A stretch of 64,000 nt of DNA, from contig JAOAAY010000017.1 in the NCBI GenBank assembly GCA_026418615.1, positions 1 through 64,000 on the forward strand, written 5' to 3'. Made by a program: the position numbers and the translations under genes. A model generated the notes under the pieces. The model searched no databases. It saw only the letters and a program-made list of their open reading frames with translations, and had not been told where the DNA came from. The stretch is from Candidatus Sumerlaeaceae bacterium (GTDB taxonomy: Bacteria; Sumerlaeota; Sumerlaeia; Sumerlaeales; Sumerlaeaceae). This document shows, piece after piece, positions 25,855-33,293 of this stretch; positions within the stretch are counted from its first letter, which is position 1, and each line of letters begins with the position of its first letter.

Positions 25855-26844
25855 ATGCGTGATTTCTACAACGAAGACTGTATCACGGGCATGGCGCGCC
25901 ATGTTGCCGACAACTCCGTGGATCTGGTGGTCACCGATCCACCATACGGAATAGCGGGCGACACCTTGCAAAAGCATTACAATCGCAAGGAATCGTTCGT
26001 GATAGACGGTTATGTCGAGGTTCCGGCTAACCGCTATGACGAGTTCAGCCGCGAGTGGATCGCACAGGCGGCCCGCATCCTGCGGCCCGGCGGGGCCATT
26101 TATGTCGTGTCGGGTTACACCAACCTTCCGTCCGTGCTCAACGCCCTGAGGGCATGCGGGCTGGAAGAGATCAATCATATCATCTGGAAGTTCAATTTTG
26201 GGGTTTACACAAAAACAAAATATATTTCTTCCCACTATCACATTCTCTATTATGCCAAACCCAACGGGCGCCGGACATTCCATACGCATTGCCGGTATGG
26301 TCCAACGGAGAAGGGCGAGAGCGGCGAGTCGCTCAACTATCGCGACCGCGAGGATGTCTGGGTGATCAATCGCGAGTATCAGCCGGGCACGGTTAAGAAC
26401 CAGAATCACCTGCCCACAGAATTGCTTGTTCGAATGATTCAGTACAGCAGCAACGAGGGCGATTTGATCTGCGACCCGTTTATGGGCAGTTTCAGCACAG
26501 CACGCGTTGCCATCGGGCTTCGTCGCCGCTTCGTAGGTTTCGAAATCAGCAAAACTATTTTCGAGCATTATCGGCGCGAGTCGGAGAATTGGATAGAAGG
26601 ACATCTTATCAGCACTTTGGGGCGGCCGCTGATCGTCAGGCGTGGGCGGCAGGGTGCCCCTGGGTCCGCCGAGGAACGCAACCGCCTGGCTCGCCGCCAC
26701 GAGGCGCTGGTCAATCAAGGTTTTACAAAGCAACGCGCCGTTAAAGTACTCAGCGAGGAGTTTCAGCGAGGCGAATGGGCGATAATCAAGGCTCTCGATC
26801 AAGCCGCAGCCAAATACCACGCTCCTGATTTGCCGTTCTCGTAA
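25855..26844 (+). CDS. Beta-class site-specific DNA methyltransferase (N6-adenine or N4-cytosine)
   Basis: The 329-residue protein has the catalytic motif IV first (DPPYG, Asp28-Tyr31) and the AdoMet motif I late (DPFMGSFSTA from Asp207, with FVGFEIS following), the beta-class order of M.HinfI and CcrM-type enzymes. DPPY favours adenine-N6, but N4-cytosine is possible. The intervening region (about 110-185), with many aromatic and basic residues, would include target recognition. A C-terminal extension of about 70 residues (helical, Arg/Lys rich, with QGFTKQRAVKVLSEEFQRGE) resembles a helix-turn-helix. An ATG at 25798 would add 19 residues but lacks a ribosome site. The next gene starts 24 bp downstream. 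The GC content is lower than in the core genes, suggesting acquisition. Confidence 0.9.
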   Translation: MRDFYNEDCITGMARHVADNSVDLVVTDPPYGIAGDTLQKHYNRKESFVIDGYVEVPANRYDEFSREWIAQAARILRPGGAIYVVSGYTNLPSVLNALRACGLEEINHIIWKFNFGVYTKTKYISSHYHILYYAKPNGRRTFHTHCRYGPTEKGESGESLNYRDREDVWVINREYQPGTVKNQNHLPTELLVRMIQYSSNEGDLICDPFMGSFSTARVAIGLRRRFVGFEISKTIFEHYRRESENWIEGHLISTLGRPLIVRRGRQGAPGSAEERNRLARRHEALVNQGFTKQRAVKVLSEEFQRGEWAIIKALDQAAAKYHAPDLPFS

Positions 26845-26868
26845 AAATTCACGCCTGGGAGGTAATCT

Positions 26869-27846
26869 GTGGACGCAGAGCAATCAAGTCCCGCGCCCTT
26901 TGACAAGTGGTTTGCTGGATATAAATGGTTATCTGAATATGAATTGCCTTGCATCGTCAGTGCCGATCTCGACGGGATTGCGTGCGCGCTGCTTCAGATC
27001 TCGCTTCTGGGGTGGCGCGCAGTGGGAACCTACGATGGATACAAACTATGTCTCTTCGAACCTGTAACTAAGATAGATTGGCCTCGCGTCGTATTTGTTG
27101 ATGTCGAGGTGTTGCGGCGTGAGACGCGCTCTATTGGAAACCACATGCTGACATGGAACGACATGGACGCTGCCCAACTTGCCGCAAACCTGCCAGACTG
27201 TGCCAATCCGAATCTCTGGCAAGGGTTGCATGTCGAAAACGGTTTTCAGCGGAAATACCCGTTTGGTACTTTGCCAATGCTGCTTGCCGGTGCTGCCGCA
27301 CGCGACGCTTCATTCGATGTCTCGCGCACATGGTTAGCCCTCGCGCTCCATGTGGATTCTTCCTTCACGAACGCGGCAGTTTATCAGGACAATGCTCTCC
27401 AGTGGCTTGCTTGGATGGGATCAAACTGCACTTCCCCCGGTCTCGAGCGGTTTTGTGCGCTTCTTTCTCGAATTCCAGCTCAGGCTGCACTCGGTCTCCT
27501 CAACGATGTGCAGCAGTGGGTGAGCGCTGCGGGTTTTGGCTCTAAGGCGCGCGCCTGCCGGTTTGACAGCACAAGTAAAACGGATCGCGAGAAAGTCTCG
27601 AAACTGATTGATATATTACTCAGTCATTTGAATATCACTAAGTCTGTGCCATTTGCCAATGAGCCAGTTTATGCGGTCGAGTTTAAGACAGACAAACTTC
27701 CGATCCACACGAAAGGGAGGGCGGTTTCGTCATTTTTACAGGCTCGTGAACAACGCGCGGTTTCTATGGCTGCCACGGGACGGACTTCCGACGGGCTCAG
27801 CCTGACCTATCCGTTACCTGAGTGTCCGATTGCTCTTTTTCAATAA
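26869..27846 (+). CDS. Unrecognised protein with DHH-phosphoesterase-like motifs, coupled to methyltransferase
   Basis: The 325-residue protein starts at GTG after a strong GGGAGG site. I do not recognise it as a named family. The N-terminal 100 residues alternate strand and helix and contain S-A-D33-L-D35-G, then YDGYKL, a hydrophobic strand ending in V-D78-V-E80, and GNHM (Asn91-His92). This spacing recalls the HxDxDG / D / DHH metal-binding motifs of DHH phosphoesterases, although the first His and the DHH itself are altered. The C-terminal half is helical with no clear motif. It directly follows a DNA methyltransferase, so it could be the nuclease or effector partner of a restriction-modification-like system, but that is inference. 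Local GC is low (19 of 60 bases at 27601-27660). Confidence 0.75.
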   Translation: MDAEQSSPAPFDKWFAGYKWLSEYELPCIVSADLDGIACALLQISLLGWRAVGTYDGYKLCLFEPVTKIDWPRVVFVDVEVLRRETRSIGNHMLTWNDMDAAQLAANLPDCANPNLWQGLHVENGFQRKYPFGTLPMLLAGAAARDASFDVSRTWLALALHVDSSFTNAAVYQDNALQWLAWMGSNCTSPGLERFCALLSRIPAQAALGLLNDVQQWVSAAGFGSKARACRFDSTSKTDREKVSKLIDILLSHLNITKSVPFANEPVYAVEFKTDKLPIHTKGRAVSSFLQAREQRAVSMAATGRTSDGLSLTYPLPECPIALFQ

Positions 27847-28316
27847 CTCCATGGCGGTTCTGGGACGAGGAGATATGGGGCCGGTTGACTAAATGCCGGT
27901 CATGCGTTTGCCAAATGAGTCGCCCTCTGTCAAGCCCCTTTGGCCGTTCTCGGACCGGTATGGTCTCGAGTTCTGTCCTCATCGTCCTGTCATCCCGCTT
28001 GACCTTGCAAACGGCTTTGATGAATCGCTCAGCAGTACCGGCTCAGCCGAATCCATCCGAAACCCCGTGACCTTGCATTGTTGTGCATCGCATCCATACG
28101 AGTTCACGAGTGTTTGGGCGAAGACCTCTGGTCGGCTTGCCTGTTCGCATGTCTGGTCAGCAGGTTCTTGGAACCGAGTCCAAGTCGCGAGAACCCACCC
28201 GCCGGCGCGCATTTTGTCAACCGTCCCCGAATTTGGAGAATTAAGAAAAGGGTTGGCGAGTCTATCTGCCCAGCATCCTCATGCTTTAAGGGGGCGCGCT
28301 TGAGGGGGTGATGGGG
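27847..28316. other. Non-coding stretch flanking the methyltransferase module
   Basis: About 470 bp hold no gene I can support; the open frames here lack ribosome sites and family resemblance. A motif GTCAACCGTCCCCGAATTT at 28216-28234, followed by GGAGAATTAAG, reads on the other strand as CTTAATTCTCC then AAATTCGGGGACGG. I recall similar motifs beside REP-associated tyrosine transposases (unverified). It may be a scar of mobile DNA at the right edge of the island. Confidence 0.4.
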
Positions 28317-30533
28317 TTAGAGTGTGGTCGGTTTGCCGAGGCGCTGGCCGAGGCGGGCGAGGACATCTTTGATTCCCTGATTGGTTGGATCAAGCGGGAC
28401 GGCGATCTTGGCCTTTTCGTAGGCTTCTTCGAGGCGGACGCCGGCATCCTCGGCAATCACGGCAAACATGTAATAAAAGGTGTGCTTGTCGGGATAGTTA
28501 TTCTGAAATTGTTCACAGTAATAGAGGGCATCGCGACATCTTTTGAGTTTCCATAGACATTTGACGCGAGCATAATCAACGAACATCCCGGAATTGTCTC
28601 CGCCAAGGTGTCCTATCGCGGTGGAGATTTTCAGGCCTTCCCGCCATCTACCGGCATCCATGGCTTCCTTTAGTTGCTTGAGATTCCTGTCCAAATATTG
28701 CCTGTATATCTTCCATTTGGGAACCCAGCCGTTGTTTGCCTTGATCACATAAAAGAAATTTCTCATTTGTTCCTGTGCGACCAATCTTCCGTCGGATAAA
28801 GCGACCTCCATAGCCTCGCCGTAATAGAGAGCATCGGGGCGATCCTTGAGCCGCAGATAGTTTTCCGAGTTGTAAGGCCGGATGGTCATTGAAAGCGGTC
28901 CTGCCATGGCGTAAGTCACCTCATGCATCACTTGGGGTGATGTTCCCACCCGCTCGACAGCCTTTTTGATGATGTCCAGATAAGCCATATCCCCGGCGGG
29001 TGCGCGTGTGCCCACATACGCGGCCACGATGAGGTCGCCTTCAATATTCTTGGGGTCTATAAGTTGCATTCGAGCAAGAATGGGCATGAGAGATTCCGGG
29101 GGATCGCCCTTGCCGACCTTTACGCGCAGAATATCTTCCAGAAGGGCGAGAGGGGCCATGTGGCCCGTTGCGGCTTGTGTCAGTTGATCCAGCGCCAATT
29201 CATAGAGCCGACTCTGGGCAAGACGGATTGTTTCAGTGTCAGATACATCAACGGAGAAACTCGCGGGATCTAAATGCGCTATGGTCAACAAATGCACACC
29301 GTAAAGCCGTCGCATCTGCCATGCTCTTGGCCGTAACCGCAAGTAGTCCTCCAGTCCCTTGCGCAGGGCGTGAGCCGTGGCGCTCGTGTTCGGGAGATCG
29401 AATTGGTACATGGCGTAGATGTCACTCTGCAAGTCAACGGCCCAGGCAGTTGTCAGACCGTATCGGCGAATCAACTCGGATGCAAAAAGCGCAGCGGCTA
29501 CGGGATTTCCCGAATCCCTCAGGGCTGCGTGCTTGACCTGAATCAGTCGAGTGTCGTTTGGCCATCGCTTGAGCGACTCATTAGCAAACTCGATACCCTC
29601 GGGCGATGACAACATCAATGGTGCGTGCACATGAAGGCAGAGGCTGTCCGGTTCCGTGGCGAAGTATTTGCGGAACAATTCCGGAGTGGCCACTTCCTCG
29701 GAGACGAAGGCTTCGAACGACGCTGGCCCGGGGAGCCCTTGCAGCATTCCGGCTGCCTCGATTTCGGCCTGCGACACGCCAGAAAACTGAGCAACCTTGA
29801 CTACGGCCTGACCTATTGCATCGCCAATCTTGCTCAGCGGCGCTTGAACCGAAAAGGTATCCGTCCGCGTGACATTCAAATCGGAAAGGCCCAGTTGGAT
29901 GGTCACTTGCCCGTCGGTAACATCGGCTCGTCCGTACACAAAGATGTCGGCGCCAAAGTTGCGGGCGATCTCAAAATACTCGGCGGGGGTTCGGTCGGTC
30001 CATTCGCCTTGCCCCGTTGGCACCTCGCAGGCCTGCGCCAAGTAATGCCCTGGGGGTAGGTCAAGCAATACCTTCCCGGGTGAAGCAGCAGTCAGGTGCG
30101 TAGCGAGAAAGAACTCGATTGCTTCGACAGCGGTCGTGCGAGCATCCTTGAGGTTGCGCAAGGGTGCGATAAAGAGCAGCGGGGCCAATTTCTCCGGCAG
30201 TGGCGGAGGCTCGGTCAGCAGGCCGGCGGTCTCGGGCAGCGGGAATCGTTCGGCCGAGGTTACGAGGTCGTCGAGTGTGAGCATCCGAGGTTTCTTGATT
30301 TCCTCGGGCAATTGCTCCCAGACTTTTTGCCAATCGCGCTGTCGGGCCTCGGCTATGGCCTTATTGCGCTCGGCGGCGACCTTATCGGCCGCGTTTTTCG
30401 TCGTCGAGTCGGCCGATGTCGTCGGTCGCGCGAGCCCCGGCCGCCGGTCCGTCCAGCGGCTGAGCGCGAAAAATCCCGCCGCGCAGACAAGGATGACCAG
30501 CCCAAGTAGCAGCCACATGCGCTTGGAAGTCAT
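28317..30533 (-). CDS. Membrane-anchored helical-repeat protein of unknown function
   Basis: The 738-residue protein has one N-terminal membrane anchor (residues 6-24, MWLLLGLVILVCAAGFFAL). A charged linker follows, then a globular region with a GADIFVYGRADVTDGQVTI strand pattern (about 190-230) resembling FlgO/TolB-N-like domains, and finally a long alpha-helical part with TPR-like character (for example ALYYGEAMEVAL and DALYYCEQFQNNYPDKHTFY). It is probably periplasmic or inner-membrane attached. No catalytic motif is visible. The start follows a GGGGGG ribosome-site-like run. GC is lower than neighbouring blocks (22 of 60 bases at 28741-28800), consistent with an accessory region. It lies 76 bp downstream of the discoidin-domain gene on the same strand. 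Confidence 0.75.
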   Translation of the reverse strand: MTSKRMWLLLGLVILVCAAGFFALSRWTDRRPGLARPTTSADSTTKNAADKVAAERNKAIAEARQRDWQKVWEQLPEEIKKPRMLTLDDLVTSAERFPLPETAGLLTEPPPLPEKLAPLLFIAPLRNLKDARTTAVEAIEFFLATHLTAASPGKVLLDLPPGHYLAQACEVPTGQGEWTDRTPAEYFEIARNFGADIFVYGRADVTDGQVTIQLGLSDLNVTRTDTFSVQAPLSKIGDAIGQAVVKVAQFSGVSQAEIEAAGMLQGLPGPASFEAFVSEEVATPELFRKYFATEPDSLCLHVHAPLMLSSPEGIEFANESLKRWPNDTRLIQVKHAALRDSGNPVAAALFASELIRRYGLTTAWAVDLQSDIYAMYQFDLPNTSATAHALRKGLEDYLRLRPRAWQMRRLYGVHLLTIAHLDPASFSVDVSDTETIRLAQSRLYELALDQLTQAATGHMAPLALLEDILRVKVGKGDPPESLMPILARMQLIDPKNIEGDLIVAAYVGTRAPAGDMAYLDIIKKAVERVGTSPQVMHEVTYAMAGPLSMTIRPYNSENYLRLKDRPDALYYGEAMEVALSDGRLVAQEQMRNFFYVIKANNGWVPKWKIYRQYLDRNLKQLKEAMDAGRWREGLKISTAIGHLGGDNSGMFVDYARVKCLWKLKRCRDALYYCEQFQNNYPDKHTFYYMFAVIAEDAGVRLEEAYEKAKIAVPLDPTNQGIKDVLARLGQRLGKPTTL

Positions 30534-30609
30534 GCGGTCCCCCCGTCGGAGGTTCTTGCAGGCCTCCGAAGATCCTCACCTGCAAGCCAAGTTTTAGCGC
30601 CATTATCTT

Positions 30610-31512
30610 TCAGCGTACATTCTCATCCAAGAATTTCAAGAATGCGGCTTCCTCGGCGATGCCGGGCAGGGTGGCCTTGACGGTCCCGTCAGGCCGGGCG
30701 ATGACAAAGGCCGGCGACCGGAAAACCCCTAAAGCGCGGGCGCGGTCGGCCTCAGATTGCATTTCGACAGGCACGATGTTGAAGCGCATGACCGCGGGCC
30801 ACTTGTCGCGGGCCAAGACCATCCGCGAGTAATAATCCCGCGAGGGCTGGTGGGTGGCCAGATAAACAAAGTAGAGCGTGTTGCGCTCGGCTGCCGGAGC
30901 CGGCACGGGCGTCGAGGCCGGCAGCGACGGCATGGCTCCGGCCGGCGTGCCGTCGCCCTGCCACTCATAGCCCGAGATTTCCCACTCGAGGATGCGCGCG
31001 GCCCAGTCGTCGTTGGGCTTGCCCGGCGAGTTCATGCTGCACGGGTCTGCAATCTCGAGTTTGAGGTAGCGCGCCTGAATGTTTTGCAGCGGCAGCACCG
31101 ACACCGGGCGCGTATTGTCTAATGATTCGGCGACTTTCGTCCAGGGCCCCCGCAGGCTGTTGCTGCTTGCATAGATCGCCAAGTCTTCCGTGTTCAGGTG
31201 GTTGCTCTGGGGCGAGGCGTAACCCTCGTGGTAGACGACGCATTCGGCAATGGGTTGGATGTTGCCCAGATCAACTGCCACATAGTGCGACTGCTCGGTG
31301 CTCAGCCCGAGATGGAAGCATGTCCATTTGTTTTCGAGCGTGATCTTGCCGTCCCACAGGGCCTCCGGGCTTTTGATGGTCTCGGGTGTGGAGCACGACT
31401 CGTAGGCCACAGGGATCAGGCGCTTGCGAACCCATTCGGCGCAAGCGCTTTTCGGGGCAACGGCGTCAAACAGAATCATGATGACCGCAACGAAGATGGC
31501 AAGCGCTTTCAT
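30610..31512 (-). CDS. Secreted protein: discoidin (F5/8C)-like domain plus thioredoxin-like domain without CxxC
   Basis: The 300-residue product begins MKALAIFVAVIMILFDAVAP, a signal peptide ending near SACA. Residues about 30-195 look like an F5/8-type C (discoidin) domain: ESCSTPETIKSPEALWDGK, HYVAVDLGNIQPIAECVVYH, the SNSLRGPWTKVAES turn and ARYLKLEIAD. A Pro/Ala linker follows, then about 85 residues with a thioredoxin-like layout (NTLYFVYLATHQPSRDYY, GVFRSPAFVIARPDG with the cis-Pro, and a final helix FLKFLDENV). The redox CxxC is absent, so it is not a disulfide oxidoreductase. A carbohydrate- or protein-binding periplasmic role is likely. An in-frame extension to 31644 lacks signal-peptide sense and is rejected. 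Confidence 0.72.
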   Translation of the reverse strand: MKALAIFVAVIMILFDAVAPKSACAEWVRKRLIPVAYESCSTPETIKSPEALWDGKITLENKWTCFHLGLSTEQSHYVAVDLGNIQPIAECVVYHEGYASPQSNHLNTEDLAIYASSNSLRGPWTKVAESLDNTRPVSVLPLQNIQARYLKLEIADPCSMNSPGKPNDDWAARILEWEISGYEWQGDGTPAGAMPSLPASTPVPAPAAERNTLYFVYLATHQPSRDYYSRMVLARDKWPAVMRFNIVPVEMQSEADRARALGVFRSPAFVIARPDGTVKATLPGIAEEAAFLKFLDENVR

Positions 31513-31770
31513 GGTTTGCTGACACCCCTTTCCGATTTGTCCGGTGACATAAAACTTGGAGCCCATTCTCTGCCTGATGAGCGCCGACATTTGCAATGGC
31601 ATTTGTGGATGATACCCTGGTCTCAAGAGAATTCGAAGGGTCATTCAAGGTGGAAACGGAGATCATTTTCCAATGGCAGGAAAACGACATCCGACGGCCG
31701 GGAATAAGGGAACGGTCAGTCCGGGGGGGCGACGGCGGCATGCGGCGACCGTTATTTGGTAGATCAAAGC

Positions 31771-31998
31771 ATGACTGATCGCGAGTTTCTTGCCGGGTTG
31801 CAGCGATACCATACGCGCATCTGCAACATGATCTTTCATATGGACATCGAATGGATTGACATCGAGATCCAGATCAACGAAATGCGCGAATTTTGCCGCG
31901 AGCACTGCCCCGACAGGCTCGAATTGTTCGAAATGATCTACCCGAATCGTTTCCGCCGTCTGTTCGAGAGTTGGGGGCCGGAAAGCCGCGTGGGCTGA
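31771..31998 (+). CDS. Small acidic protein of unknown function upstream of pilus ATPase
   Basis: A 75-residue frame starts MTDREFLAGLQRYHTRICNM and continues with an amphipathic helical sequence (DIEWIDIEIQINEMREFCRE) ending in YPNRFRRLFESWG. The composition is protein-like and the codons are GC3-rich as in neighbouring genes. It lies 68 bp before the GspE-like gene on the same strand. There is no recognised family and no clear ribosome site; an in-frame TTG lies 15 bp upstream. It could be a small regulator or partner of the pilus locus, or a non-coding coincidence. Confidence 0.5.
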   Translation: MTDREFLAGLQRYHTRICNMIFHMDIEWIDIEIQINEMREFCREHCPDRLELFEMIYPNRFRRLFESWGPESRVG

Positions 31999-32066
31999 TC
32001 GTTTTTTTTCTCGTCGCACGCAAAAGTCGGCACGCCAATCCGTCTTTGGCCTTCGAAGGGGCTGAG

Positions 32067-33293
32067 ATGGCGATGTCCGAATCCCGCACAACCGAGGGCA
32101 TGGCTCTGCAAGAGCGCTTGGAGGCTTTGCGCGAGAGTGACAACTGGGCCGTCGAGGCTGCAGACCTTCTCTTAGGCGCGGCCTTTAGGTCCGCCTGCTC
32201 TGATCTCCATCTGGCGTGCGTGCGCGACGCTGTGGTTGTGCGCGGCCGGCGCGACGGCGGGTTTTTTGCTCTTGCGCGGATCCCAGCCGTGCGGCGCGAC
32301 CTGCTGATCGCCCGCCTCAAGGTGCTGGCCCGCGTGCCCGCCTTCATCCGCCACGAGCCGCAGGACGGCCGCATCGAGTGGCAGCCTCCGGATGCGGCCG
32401 GCCCCATCCTGCTGCGGGCCTCGTTTTTGCCCACGATCCACGGCGAAAGTATTGTCATTCGTTTTCCTGAACCGAGCGCGCGCCTGCTTGACCTTGGCGC
32501 TCTCGGCATGAGCGATGCGGTTTTGGACGCTGTCGAGGGGCTGCTGGCCCGGCAGGAGGGCACGCTCATGCTGACCGGCCCCAGCAGCAGCGGCAAGACG
32601 ACGACAATTTACGCCATGCTGTCGCGCCTGCACGAGCGGCGCGGCGACCGGCTCAATATCCTGACCATCGAGGACCCGGTCGAGCGCGACCTTGGCTTCG
32701 CGTCGCAGGTGCAGGTGAGCGAGCCGCAGGGGTTGACGCATGAGCGAGCCTTGCGGGCCGCGCTGCGGCAGGACCCCAATGTGTTGATGATCGGCGAGGT
32801 TCGCGACGCGGACACGGCGCGCGTCGCCATTCAAGCCGGCATGACGGGTCACCTCGTCATTTCCACGCTTCATGCGGGGCGAGCCTCCCGCGTGTTTACG
32901 CGGCTGCTGTCCATGGGTGTCGAGCCTTATCTTGTCGCCTCGGCGATGGCGGGCGCCGTGGCGCAGCGGCTGGCGCGTCGGCTCTGTCCGGCCTGCCGTC
33001 GTGTGGAGGGCGCAGCGGCGGAATGGACGGCCGGCGGGTGCGCGGAGTGCGACTTCACGGGTCACCGCGGGCGACGCGGCCTGTTCGAGGCCGTTATCGT
33101 CACCGAGGAGTTGCGCGGACTCATTTTAGCCCGCGCCACCAGTTCCCAAATTGCGGCGCAGGCCGCGCGCGAACAGGTGGGCGACCTCGTCGCCGAGGGT
33201 CGCCGGCTCGCCGACACCGGCGAGATCTCGCGTGCGGAGTTCGAATACCTGCTGGCCGGTGAGGAGGAGGAGATGACGCATGAACACGCCTAA
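32067..33293 (+). CDS. GspE/PilB-family secretion ATPase, compact form
   Basis: The 408-residue ATPase has all signature boxes: Walker A GPSSSGKTT (171-179), the Asp box ILTIEDPVE, Walker B LMIGEVRD (Glu244 region), the His box STLHAG (266-271), and a CPAC / CAEC zinc motif further on. The N-terminal PAS-like domain is short (SACSDLHLACVRDAVVVRGR), and the longer N1 domain of GspE/PilB is absent, giving a length nearer to PilT. The zinc motif, however, places it with GspE/PilB. It powers polymerisation of pseudopilins at the inner membrane. The ATG at 32067 follows AAGGGG; frames further upstream are not conserved. Its last 14 bp overlap the first GspF-like gene. Confidence 0.93.
   Translation: MAMSESRTTEGMALQERLEALRESDNWAVEAADLLLGAAFRSACSDLHLACVRDAVVVRGRRDGGFFALARIPAVRRDLLIARLKVLARVPAFIRHEPQDGRIEWQPPDAAGPILLRASFLPTIHGESIVIRFPEPSARLLDLGALGMSDAVLDAVEGLLARQEGTLMLTGPSSSGKTTTIYAMLSRLHERRGDRLNILTIEDPVERDLGFASQVQVSEPQGLTHERALRAALRQDPNVLMIGEVRDADTARVAIQAGMTGHLVISTLHAGRASRVFTRLLSMGVEPYLVASAMAGAVAQRLARRLCPACRRVEGAAAEWTAGGCAECDFTGHRGRRGLFEAVIVTEELRGLILARATSSQIAAQAAREQVGDLVAEGRRLADTGEISRAEFEYLLAGEEEEMTHEHA

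Noticed and set aside
27893-28303. 136-codon plus-strand frame after the DHH-like gene
   Set aside because: No ribosome site, odd composition (Ser, Pro, His, Trp) and no family resemblance.
31596-31778. 60-codon plus-strand frame before the small acidic protein
   Set aside because: No ribosome site, no family and overlap with the better small frame at 31771.
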